From assembly GCF_001517585.1 (NCBI RefSeq), contig NZ_FBYC01000003.1:49350-113349 (forward strand): 64,000 nucleotides of DNA, written 5' to 3'. Positions 25,557-33,018 of the stretch are shown in pieces (positions within the stretch are counted from its first letter, which is position 1; every line of letters starts with the position of its first letter). The translations under genes were made by a program, and so were the position numbers. The notes beneath the pieces are model-generated. The model saw only the letters and a list, made by a program, of their open reading frames with translations, was not told where the DNA came from and made no database searches. The stretch is from Roseibaca calidilacus (GTDB lineage Bacteria; Pseudomonadota; Alphaproteobacteria; Rhodobacterales; Rhodobacteraceae).

Positions 25557-26564
25557 TCATCTCCCTGTCAAACGTGCCGAGCGCGCCATGCGGGTTGCCG
25601 CGGCCGACGCGGTCCCTGGACTGCCCCCCGGCCCCCGCGTTGCCCCACCCGCGCCGGGGCCTGCGGGCTGCACTGGCCCGGGCCGGCCCATAAGTCCAGC
25701 CATGCGGGCGGCGGAGAGGGTGCCGAGGGCGGCCATGGGTCCGCTCATTGCAGATGTCAGCTGAATATTTCCGGTGATTTGGCGCATGATCACGGGGATC
25801 AGGAATATCGCGAAAAAAGCCATGATGATCATGGCAAAGAAGGGGATGGCCTGACCGAGGGTCGCGAGATCGCCGGAATTCACATTGCTGGCCATCTGGT
25901 CGCTCATCGAGATGATGACCGAGAAGACGGCAGCAATCACGATCGGGTAGAAGGCATAGCTGATGATCCCGGTGAGCCAGTTCTGGAAATAGTCTTTCGT
26001 GGCGTTCAGGAGGGACATGGTGATCATGATCGGTGCGATGCTGACATAGAAGGTGATCATCAGCTTGGCGAAAACGATCATCAGGCCAGCCGCCGCGCCC
26101 ATGGCGGCAAGGATGATGAAGGCGATTGTCGTGAAAAACGCCCCGCCGACCCAATTCATTGCGCTGCCGATGTTGTTTGCGGTGTCGATCAAGTCAGAAA
26201 TGATTGCATCAAATTGCTGCGCGAAATGGCCGGCAGACCCATCGCCGAGCCCGCCCGCCGCGCCGACGATCACGCCGGCAAGGTGTTCCGAGCCACCGAC
26301 AATGGCATTGGTCACGGAATTGAACTCGGCCCAGTTGCGGGCAAAGATCCCGACAAGAGCAAGTTTGACCCCCAGCATGACGGCCGTGCGCAGATCGATG
26401 GATTTGACCTGCAGCATCGCATTGAGCGCGACAAACACCACGGCCAGCGTTGCCATCGCCATGCCGATCGTGCCGACAGCGCCGAGCAAGGCCCCGAAAG
26501 CCGTCTCACCTGCAGTGGCGAGATAGCCTTCGACCGAACCGACAATCCAGGAGACAATGCCCAT
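25557..26564 (-). CDS. virB6: T4SS inner-membrane protein VirB6/TrbL
   Basis: 335-residue polytopic protein with at least five hydrophobic segments (for example ETAFGALLGAVGTIGMAMATLAVVFVAL, FTTIAFIILAAMGAAAGLMIVF and FFAMIIMAFFAIFLIPVIM) in the VirB6/TrbL arrangement, and a Gly/Pro/Ala-rich cytoplasmic tail. VirB6 lines the inner-membrane part of the channel. It starts two bases after the stop of the small secreted protein gene and is placed late in the operon, after virB11, an order shared by several Rhodobacterales plasmid systems. Confidence 0.88.
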   Translation of the reverse strand: MGIVSWIVGSVEGYLATAGETAFGALLGAVGTIGMAMATLAVVFVALNAMLQVKSIDLRTAVMLGVKLALVGIFARNWAEFNSVTNAIVGGSEHLAGVIVGAAGGLGDGSAGHFAQQFDAIISDLIDTANNIGSAMNWVGGAFFTTIAFIILAAMGAAAGLMIVFAKLMITFYVSIAPIMITMSLLNATKDYFQNWLTGIISYAFYPIVIAAVFSVIISMSDQMASNVNSGDLATLGQAIPFFAMIIMAFFAIFLIPVIMRQITGNIQLTSAMSGPMAALGTLSAARMAGLMGRPGPVQPAGPGAGGATRGPGGSPGTASAAATRMARSARLTGR

Positions 26565-26566
26565 GC

Positions 26567-27037
26567 TCAGCGGCTTTGTTCACGGCAAATGGCACGAGCA
26601 CGCGCAACGCGCTGATGATGCATGGAACGATATGACATCTGCACATCAAACATTTGCTGCTTGTCCATCCCGGCGTAGCTCTCATTGAACTCTGCAATGA
26701 CATCTGCCCAATCGGGATAACGCAGGGCGCAGGCGCAATCCTCATTCTCGACGACCGCCTTGGACCACCGCAGATTGTAGATCGCATGTACCATCGCCCG
26801 TTCATTCGTCGTCGCGGGGTTCATCTCGACCAGCCAGTCGGGGCGTCCGGGGACGATGCAGCCATTGACCTCGCGGTCAGGCTCCGACGCGGTGTAGAGC
26901 TGCGGGACTGTCAGATCGAGGGCATTGCCCTGCGCGGGCGGCAGGGTGTTCGGGTCGAGATCATTCAAATCAGGCGCGGTCTGCGCGAGAACGGGCATCG
27001 CGACAAAGAGCGCAAGGCCGAGGAGGGCGTGTTTCAT
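26567..27037 (-). CDS. Secreted T4SS-operon protein of unknown function
   Basis: 156 residues with a clear signal peptide (MKHALLGLALFVAMPVLAQ). Mature part has three Cys (NGCIVPG and DCACALRY), so it may form a disulfide in the periplasm. No known domain. It overlaps virB11 by four bases and sits directly before virB6, so it is part of the transfer operon. Comparable small exported proteins occur in related plasmid T4SS operons, but I cannot name a function. Confidence 0.7.
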   Translation of the reverse strand: MKHALLGLALFVAMPVLAQTAPDLNDLDPNTLPPAQGNALDLTVPQLYTASEPDREVNGCIVPGRPDWLVEMNPATTNERAMVHAIYNLRWSKAVVENEDCACALRYPDWADVIAEFNESYAGMDKQQMFDVQMSYRSMHHQRVARARAICREQSR

Positions 27038-28059
27038 ATCCGGGGGTCCTGTTCATCGGGAAGAGCGGGGAAATAGAATTGGGTGATGCCGCGCGCGCCG
27101 TCCTTGCGCCCGGCCTGGACGATCACATCGATCGAATTGGCGATATAGGCGCACATATTGTCATAGGTCAGCGGCAGGTTGGATTTGAGCGCTGCAATGG
27201 CGAGGCGCGAGATCGCAAGCTGCGGGGTCTCGGCATGGAGCGTAGTGATCGATCCGCCATGGCCAGTGTTGATGGCTTCCAGAAACGTCATGGCCTCGGC
27301 CCCGCGCACCTCTCCCACGATCAGCCGGTCAGGGCGCATGCGCAGCGCGGATGTGAGCAGCGCATCGGTGGAGCGTAGGGGGTTGTCCCGATCAGAGAGA
27401 AGCGTGACGGTGTTGGGCTGGGTGGGGATCAGCTCCGCCGCTTCCTCGATGGTGATGATGCGCTCATGTTCCGGCACGAAGGAAATCAGCTTGCGCGCCA
27501 GCACGGTCTTGCCGGTCGAGGTGCCGCCCGCAACGATGAGGTTCAGCTTGTGGGCAATGCAAAAGTGCGCAGCCGCATCGAGATCGCCACTCGCAACCAA
27601 CCCCTTCAGCTCGCGCCCCAAAGCCGCGCGCCGGTCGCCCAGCGAGATTTCCTTGCCATGCAGAAACTTCAGCGCAATCGCCTCGAGCGGAATGCTGGAG
27701 AAAAACCGCATCGAGATGGAATGGCCGTGATCGACGACGGGCGGGGCCACGACCTGATAGCGCACGGCGCGCCCCTCATAGAGGACCGAGCCCGAAATCA
27801 CCGGCCGGCTGCGCCCCAGCGTGCTGTTGCCGGTCGAGGCGATGTTGCTGGCCAGATCCCCCATTTCGGTCTGCGACAGGGTTTGCGCGCTCAGGCGCAT
27901 GGCGCTGTCGCCTTGCAGCTCGACCCAGACGCGGCCATCGGGATTGACACACAGCTCGACCAGCCCTCGGTCCTTCACGATGGGCCCCAGCCGCTCCATT
28001 TCCTGCGCGAAATAGCTGTTATGCCCGTGGCCCGCCTGGGCGTCCATCAGACCATCCAT
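27034..28059 (-). CDS. virB11: T4SS ATPase VirB11
   Basis: 341-residue hexameric traffic ATPase. Walker A is VAGGTSTGKTVLARK near residue 170, the Asp box follows (ERIITIEEAAEL), and the Walker B/His-box region reads LIVGEVRGAEAMTFLEAINTGHGGS with TTLHAETP. It powers pilus assembly and substrate transfer together with VirB4 and VirD4. The start ATG at 28059 overlaps the virB10 stop by one base. Confidence 0.95.
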   Translation of the reverse strand: MDGLMDAQAGHGHNSYFAQEMERLGPIVKDRGLVELCVNPDGRVWVELQGDSAMRLSAQTLSQTEMGDLASNIASTGNSTLGRSRPVISGSVLYEGRAVRYQVVAPPVVDHGHSISMRFFSSIPLEAIALKFLHGKEISLGDRRAALGRELKGLVASGDLDAAAHFCIAHKLNLIVAGGTSTGKTVLARKLISFVPEHERIITIEEAAELIPTQPNTVTLLSDRDNPLRSTDALLTSALRMRPDRLIVGEVRGAEAMTFLEAINTGHGGSITTLHAETPQLAISRLAIAALKSNLPLTYDNMCAYIANSIDVIVQAGRKDGARGITQFYFPALPDEQDPRI

Positions 28060-29405
28060 CAGAATATCTCCAGATCGCGGTCGACCATGACTGTGACCCG
28101 CGCACCTTGATTGATGGTAATCACCGGTGGCAGGCTGAGCGCGTCACTGACGAGGTTGCCTGTTGCATCGCGCAAATCGCTCGACACGCGGGTGGCTCCG
28201 TCCCGAACCGTTTCATTGTCGATATCGCGTGACGCGAGCGCCGGGCCTGACGAGAGAAGCGAGATCAGCGCTGCAGCCCCGAAGCGTTCACCAAAGCGCT
28301 TGTTGACGCGTCCAGAGAGACCCGCCCGTCCAATTGCATCGCCGCCATAGGCCGCAATCGCCACACTTTGATTGTCGGGCAGGATGATGCGCTCCCAAGC
28401 AACCATCGCGCGGTATTGCCCTGTTTCGATATTGGCCGAGTAGCGCCCGATCAGACGGCTGCCGCGCGGGATCAGGATGCGCATGCCATCATAGGAATGC
28501 ACATCCTGCGTGACGACTGCGCGAATGGGCCCCGGAAGGCTGGAATCGATCGCGGTCTCCAGCGAAGCCTGAATCACGCTGCCTTGCGTCACTGTATTGG
28601 CCGGATTGACGATCACGCGTGCCCGCTCGACGGGCGCGGGTCGACCGACATTGCGCACAAAGGCTTCGTTGTCATCGAGACGGCTTGCCTCTTGCGCGCT
28701 CTCGCCCTCGCCAGAGCCGCCGCGCCCACCAATGGCGAGCATGGGCGAATTGAGGCGCGCAAGGCGGGCTTCCTCGGCGGCCGCGCGGCGCCGCTCCAAC
28801 GCTTCGCGTTCCAAATCGCGGGTATCGCCTGCGATCTGGTCGGGCGGCTGCGAAAGTCGTGCCATTTGCAATTCGCTCTCAAGGCGGGTGATCTGGCGGT
28901 TGCGTTCCGCGAGTTCCCGATCGAGCCTGCGCGCAGCCTCTTGCGCCTCGCGTCCGGCCTGATCGGCTGCGGCCTGCATGTCCCGGATCTGGGCCTGCAA
29001 ATCCGAGAGTTCACTGGCGCGCCCGTCATCTGCCGGGGCAGGCGCATCGCGCAACGCAACCAGCTCCGCCTGCATTGCAGAGAGTTGCTCCAGAAGGGCT
29101 GTCATCTCGCTCGGCGTTTCGGGCACCGGCTCTGCAACGCGCTCTGGTGAAGGCGGCGGGTCACGCCGCACATCCATATCGCCAAAGGCCGAGCCGCCGG
29201 TCTGGAAATCCTGTGCGCTTTGTGTGGCCAAGCGCGGGCTGGTCTCAGGGCCGCTCAGGGCAAAATAGACGCCCGTGCCGACCACCGCTGCCGCGCCCAG
29301 AATGCCGAAGATCAGCAACGACGAATTGGATCTTGCCGCTTTAGGTGCTGCAAAATCTTCCTCGAGCGCCTTGAGACGGGTGGACAGATCGGTGGGGTCG
29401 CTCAT
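28059..29405 (-). CDS. virB10: T4SS core protein VirB10
   Basis: 448 residues. Cytoplasmic N-terminus, one membrane helix near residues 25-47 (LLIFGILGAAAVVGTGVYFAL), a Pro-rich and long coiled-coil periplasmic linker (residues ~85-190), and the conserved C-terminal beta-barrel domain (VTQGSVIQASLETAIDSSLPG, DGMRILIPRGSRLIGRYS). VirB10 spans both membranes and gates the outer pore. Overlaps virB9 by four bases. Confidence 0.95.
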   Translation of the reverse strand: MSDPTDLSTRLKALEEDFAAPKAARSNSSLLIFGILGAAAVVGTGVYFALSGPETSPRLATQSAQDFQTGGSAFGDMDVRRDPPPSPERVAEPVPETPSEMTALLEQLSAMQAELVALRDAPAPADDGRASELSDLQAQIRDMQAAADQAGREAQEAARRLDRELAERNRQITRLESELQMARLSQPPDQIAGDTRDLEREALERRRAAAEEARLARLNSPMLAIGGRGGSGEGESAQEASRLDDNEAFVRNVGRPAPVERARVIVNPANTVTQGSVIQASLETAIDSSLPGPIRAVVTQDVHSYDGMRILIPRGSRLIGRYSANIETGQYRAMVAWERIILPDNQSVAIAAYGGDAIGRAGLSGRVNKRFGERFGAAALISLLSSGPALASRDIDNETVRDGATRVSSDLRDATGNLVSDALSLPPVITINQGARVTVMVDRDLEIF

Positions 29406-30139
29406 CGCGCCTCTCCAAGATTGGCAATGGCCGTCTCGATCTCACCCAACCGCAAAACCCAATAGGGGCTGGTTCCGCTCACGCGGACCGTGCCATCGCG
29501 CTGGAGAGTGGAATTGGCGATGCGCTCCATCCCGTCGGAGATCGCGAAGATCGTGGGCAGCTCGCGGGTGGTCTCAAAGCGAAAATAGGTGAAGGTCCCG
29601 TCATCCCAGACCTCGATGGGTGTTATTGCCGTCATGTCGTTCCCGCCATAGCGGGTGTTGATGACGCGGTGCGCGGGCACGCGCGCGCCGCGCTCACGGG
29701 TCTGATCCGCAGGCACTGTGAAGCGCACCGAATAAAAGGCCGTGTTCCGGGAAGCCGAGGCCACGAAATAATAGGTCCGCCGGTTGGTGAAGACAGTGAT
29801 ATTGGTGCGCGCGCCTGAGCGTTTGGGCTTTATAACAAAGGCCTGTCCTCCAGGGACCGCGTCGAAATCAAAGCTCTGTGTGTCGCCTGCCACGACCGAG
29901 ACGATTTCCTCGCCGCGCGGCAGTTCCACTGTGGTGACGCGCTCGAGCATCAGGACGAGATTATAGACTTGGCCCTGGACATAGATGGCATCGCGCACGC
30001 GGGCATCATGTGGGCCGGCGCGCGGGGTGATCTCAGCGGCCAGCGGGCCCGAGAGGAGCAAAAGGCCAAGGGCTATGGTGGCCGCGCGTTTCATCGGCGC
30101 GCGCGCCGGAGCGCCCAATGTCTGGGGTGCAAATCTCAT
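29402..30139 (-). CDS. virB9: T4SS outer-membrane complex protein VirB9
   Basis: 245 residues with signal-like segment (KRAATIALGLLLLSGPLAAE), N-terminal beta domain (VYNLVLMLERVTTVELPRGEEI, YYFVASAS) and C-terminal domain that binds VirB7 and VirB10 (PIEVWDDGTFTYFRFETTRELPTIFAI). The ATG at 30139 is chosen over the long frame start at 30253 because GAGGA lies 8-12 bases upstream and the longer form would run into virB8. Confidence 0.93.
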   Translation of the reverse strand: MRFAPQTLGAPARAPMKRAATIALGLLLLSGPLAAEITPRAGPHDARVRDAIYVQGQVYNLVLMLERVTTVELPRGEEIVSVVAGDTQSFDFDAVPGGQAFVIKPKRSGARTNITVFTNRRTYYFVASASRNTAFYSVRFTVPADQTRERGARVPAHRVINTRYGGNDMTAITPIEVWDDGTFTYFRFETTRELPTIFAISDGMERIANSTLQRDGTVRVSGTSPYWVLRLGEIETAIANLGEAR

Positions 30140-30149
30140 ATCAAAATCC

Positions 30150-30827
30150 TCATTCGAACCGGTCAGAGGTGATGGCGTATTCGCGGACTTTGAAGCCGAA
30201 AGGGTTGGCCCAGACATCGGCGATCTCGCGGACCTCCGCGGGCTCGAACTCATAGGCCAATGTCACGGTGAAATTGCCGATCTGATCGCCTTCCTTGGAG
30301 CGCAGGCGTTTGCGCAACCGGATCTGGGCGCGGTTTCCCGGGAGAGGGGCGATCGAGATGATCTCGACATCCATGCGGGCAGACCCATAGCGCTCGGGCG
30401 GGTAGTTCGGGTTTGCACTGCTCCACAGGCTGCGCATGGTGTTGGCCGCATCCCCCGTAGACCGGCTCATCACCGAGCGCACGCGCTGATCATTGTCGAG
30501 CTGGTTGAAGGTCTCCCGGTCGCGCACATACGCAAAGACCATGGCGTCAGCGACGGCTTGCTCTTCATCCAGCGATATCGCGCGTACCTCGGCCCAAGGC
30601 ACGGCCGCCCCGGTCGATGTGTCGAACGGCACGAGCTGAGGCGTGGGCATCTCATGCTTCATCGCGACAACCATCATGCCGAGCCCCATCACTATGCCAA
30701 AGCCTGTGGCGCTCAGTGCGATGATCTGCCAGAGCCGTTCGCGGCGCAGCGCCCCGAAGACCAGCTCTTCGGTAACTGTCTCGCCAATATCCGGGATGGC
30801 TTGGGGTTTGCGTCTGAACCCTCTCAT
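30150..30827 (-). CDS. virB8: T4SS inner-membrane protein VirB8
   Basis: 225 residues: short cytoplasmic tail, one membrane helix (WQIIALSATGFGIVMGLGMMVVAM, residues ~33-56) and a periplasmic NTF2-like domain (FAYVRDRETFNQLDNDQRVRSVMS, NFTVTLAYEF) typical of VirB8. It nucleates assembly of the channel. Overlaps virB5 by four bases. Confidence 0.93.
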   Translation of the reverse strand: MRGFRRKPQAIPDIGETVTEELVFGALRRERLWQIIALSATGFGIVMGLGMMVVAMKHEMPTPQLVPFDTSTGAAVPWAEVRAISLDEEQAVADAMVFAYVRDRETFNQLDNDQRVRSVMSRSTGDAANTMRSLWSSANPNYPPERYGSARMDVEIISIAPLPGNRAQIRLRKRLRSKEGDQIGNFTVTLAYEFEPAEVREIADVWANPFGFKVREYAITSDRFE

Positions 30828-31687
30828 GGCTGCACCTGTAGGGGTTGCATGGTCAGGTCAGAGAACGCCTGTTCTTCGGCCTGTTGAGCCGCGGTCGAGA
30901 CGCCAGCCACACCATCGGCCATGGTCTGTGCGGCCTGCAGCTCCAGCATTTGCAACAGGATGATTCCGATCTCTGCCGTCACCAGCGTATTGTGATCGAC
31001 GGATTCCTTGATCCCGTCGGTCGTGCCGATCTCGTTCACCATGATTTCGATGCGCCGGACGCTCGTGTTCGAGCGTTCATGCGCGCTTTGTGCTGCCGCA
31101 CTGGAAACCACCGCCGCGGAGGCCTGCTGGCCCAGTCTTCGTGCACCTGGCAGCTCGGATTGCGACATTTGCTGAACCGTCGCCGATGAAAGGCCCGTGC
31201 TGGTCAGAACCTGTTCCACGGACTGGGCCATATTCCCACATCCGCCCGAGAGCGCGCCCATGAGATCGCCTTGCGAGAGGCTGCTGACCACGCCCGTGAG
31301 GCTTTCGAAATCCTGCTGCAGCAGGCAGTCAAGATCGCCGCCCATCAGAATCGACATTGGATTCTGACTGGTCAGGATGCCATGGATCTCTTGCAGCTCG
31401 GAAAGTTGATCCCCGAGCAACGCGACCTGTTCCAGAAGCGTGTCGAGCTGGTCGGTCTGAATACCGAGATCGTCGAGCATATGCTGAAGCTGCTGGATCT
31501 GATTGGTCAGATTTTGTGCGTCAAACGTCGGCACGCCCTGGGCAAGGCCGGGCGTGGGCACCACTGCCATGAACGGTGCTATCGCAAAGCCGAGTGCCAG
31601 ATTTGCGGCAAGGCAGCTTGTTTTTAACCGCCCGGTCATGCTGGGTCTTGGGCGTGCCGTGGATAAAGGTGAATGGGCTGAGCGCAT
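30824..31687 (-). CDS. virB5: T4SS minor pilin VirB5/TrbJ-like
   Basis: 287 residues. Export signal with a long basic lead (LAANLALGFAIAPFMAVVPTPGLAQG) and helical mature part (LTNQIQQLQHMLDDLGIQTDQLDTLLEQVALLGDQL) as in VirB5/TrbJ adhesin-like pilus tip proteins. The ATG at 31687 is chosen because GAGGAG lies seven bases upstream, within the end of the preceding gene; ATG at 31639 would give a more compact signal peptide. Confidence 0.82.
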   Translation of the reverse strand: MRSAHSPLSTARPRPSMTGRLKTSCLAANLALGFAIAPFMAVVPTPGLAQGVPTFDAQNLTNQIQQLQHMLDDLGIQTDQLDTLLEQVALLGDQLSELQEIHGILTSQNPMSILMGGDLDCLLQQDFESLTGVVSSLSQGDLMGALSGGCGNMAQSVEQVLTSTGLSSATVQQMSQSELPGARRLGQQASAAVVSSAAAQSAHERSNTSVRRIEIMVNEIGTTDGIKESVDHNTLVTAEIGIILLQMLELQAAQTMADGVAGVSTAAQQAEEQAFSDLTMQPLQVQP

Positions 31688-31688
31688 C

Positions 31689-32858
31689 TCAGAACTCCTC
31701 AAGGGTCAAATCGGCAAAGCGTTGTTCATCGGCCATCTGGGCGATGACCATGAGTTGTGCGGCGCTCAGGGGTTTGGCGCGTGCGGATTGCAAGCGCATC
31801 GAGAACACCAGAAGCCGCCCGATCTCGGCGCGCGCATAGGTGTTGAGTGCCTGCGCCTCGGCCCAGTCTGCCCCTTCACCGACTTGGCCGACGATCGCGG
31901 CCAGCCGTTCTGCCGCGCGCCGGATATTGGCGTGACCGAGTTCTGCATAGCCGATGGCGGCCATGCCGCGCAGGCCCAGCTCGGCATTGGCCATATGCGC
32001 GGCGGAAATCGTGCCAAGCGCGTCTTCGCCGCCAATGAGGCGCAGATATTCGTTGTATTTGTGCGGGATCACCTGGACGTAATTCTGCGTCTCGGCAAAG
32101 GGCGGCACACCCCCATATTGCTGCACGCGCCCCAGCCCTGCATTATAGGCGGCCAGCGCCAGGATGATGTCGCCGCCAAGCTGGTCGAGGCGACCGGCCA
32201 GGTAACGCCCGCCGCCTTGCACCTGCAAGAGCGGATCCGTGCGATACGCGGGGTTGATGCCGAGATCACTTGCCGTGCCGGGCATGATTTGCGTCAGCCC
32301 ATAAGCCCCGACAGGGCTCTCGGCGGCCGGGTTGAAGCGGCTTTCCTGCCAGATCAGCGCTTGCAAGAGCGCCCGCCATTGCACCGGCGAGAGCCCGGCG
32401 CGGGCCACACCGGGGTGGTAATAGGTGTCGCGGGCACCTTGAATGATGATTTCCTCAATAGTCTGGCGGGCATCGCCAAAAAGCTGGCGTGCCGGCAGGC
32501 TGGTCTCGGACTCCGGGTAGACATTGGCCGCCGCGGATTCTGCGGCTTGTCCGGCCTCAAGGCTCTGGATCGTGGCCCCCATGTCTTGGGGCGAGAGCGT
32601 GCCGCTTTCAATAATCTGGTCAAGCATGTCCAGCTGTTCGCGCTTGATGTCTTCGATGCTGCCACGCGCGTCGCCCTTGCTGATCTGCACAGCCTGATCC
32701 TGCAAGCGCTCGGCAAGCTGGCGGGCATGTTCGACAGCCTGTGCCGGATCAAGGATTGGCACGCCTTGTGCCTGAACGGATGGGGCCGCCCAACCGCCCA
32801 GCCCCGCGACAATCACAACCTGCGCAAAAGCTGCGCAGGATTTGGTCTGACTACCCAT
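31689..32858 (-). CDS. Second T4SS lytic transglycosylase with helical flanks
   Basis: 389 residues with a signal sequence (AFAQVVIVAGLGGWAAPSVQAQG), a helical N-terminal region and an SLT domain near residues 150-270: LLQALIWQESRFNPAAESPVGAYGLTQIMPGTA with the catalytic Glu in WQES, then LALAAYNAGLGRV. The C-terminal ~110 residues resemble the helical VirB5 pattern and end in a segment rich in Gln/Met. So the operon encodes two transglycosylases, this one and the VirB1-like protein at 35973. Start at 32858 overlaps the end of the small lipoprotein gene. Confidence 0.85.
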   Translation of the reverse strand: MGSQTKSCAAFAQVVIVAGLGGWAAPSVQAQGVPILDPAQAVEHARQLAERLQDQAVQISKGDARGSIEDIKREQLDMLDQIIESGTLSPQDMGATIQSLEAGQAAESAAANVYPESETSLPARQLFGDARQTIEEIIIQGARDTYYHPGVARAGLSPVQWRALLQALIWQESRFNPAAESPVGAYGLTQIMPGTASDLGINPAYRTDPLLQVQGGGRYLAGRLDQLGGDIILALAAYNAGLGRVQQYGGVPPFAETQNYVQVIPHKYNEYLRLIGGEDALGTISAAHMANAELGLRGMAAIGYAELGHANIRRAAERLAAIVGQVGEGADWAEAQALNTYARAEIGRLLVFSMRLQSARAKPLSAAQLMVIAQMADEQRFADLTLEEF

Positions 32859-33018
32859 TGCGTGCAGCCTCGCGGGCCCAGAGCTCCGGAAGCGGTGTGA
32901 ACTTGCAGCGCGGTTTCCCATCCGCGCGGAAACACTCCGAGCGCACGGGGGCGGCAGGTGTGCTGGCACAGCCTGCCACGACAGATGTGAGGATCAGCAA
33001 AAATACGGCAGGTTTCAT
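32851..33018 (-). CDS. virB7: VirB7-like lipoprotein
   Basis: 55-residue lipoprotein below usual ORF-size cut-offs. Signal peptide MKPAVFLLILTSVVAGC with lipobox VAGC; two further Cys (SECF and PRCKF) in the short mature part, as in VirB7, which forms a disulfide with VirB9 in Agrobacterium. It overlaps the virB4 stop by four bases and the following transglycosylase by eight. Assignment to VirB7 rests on size, lipobox and position. Confidence 0.75.
   Translation of the reverse strand: MKPAVFLLILTSVVAGCASTPAAPVRSECFRADGKPRCKFTPLPELWAREAARNG

Noticed and set aside
25555..26154. Upstream part of the 366-codon frame that ends at 25054
   Set aside because: This part is out of phase with virB6 and reads as His/Arg-rich nonsense; only the segment from 25554 is a real protein.
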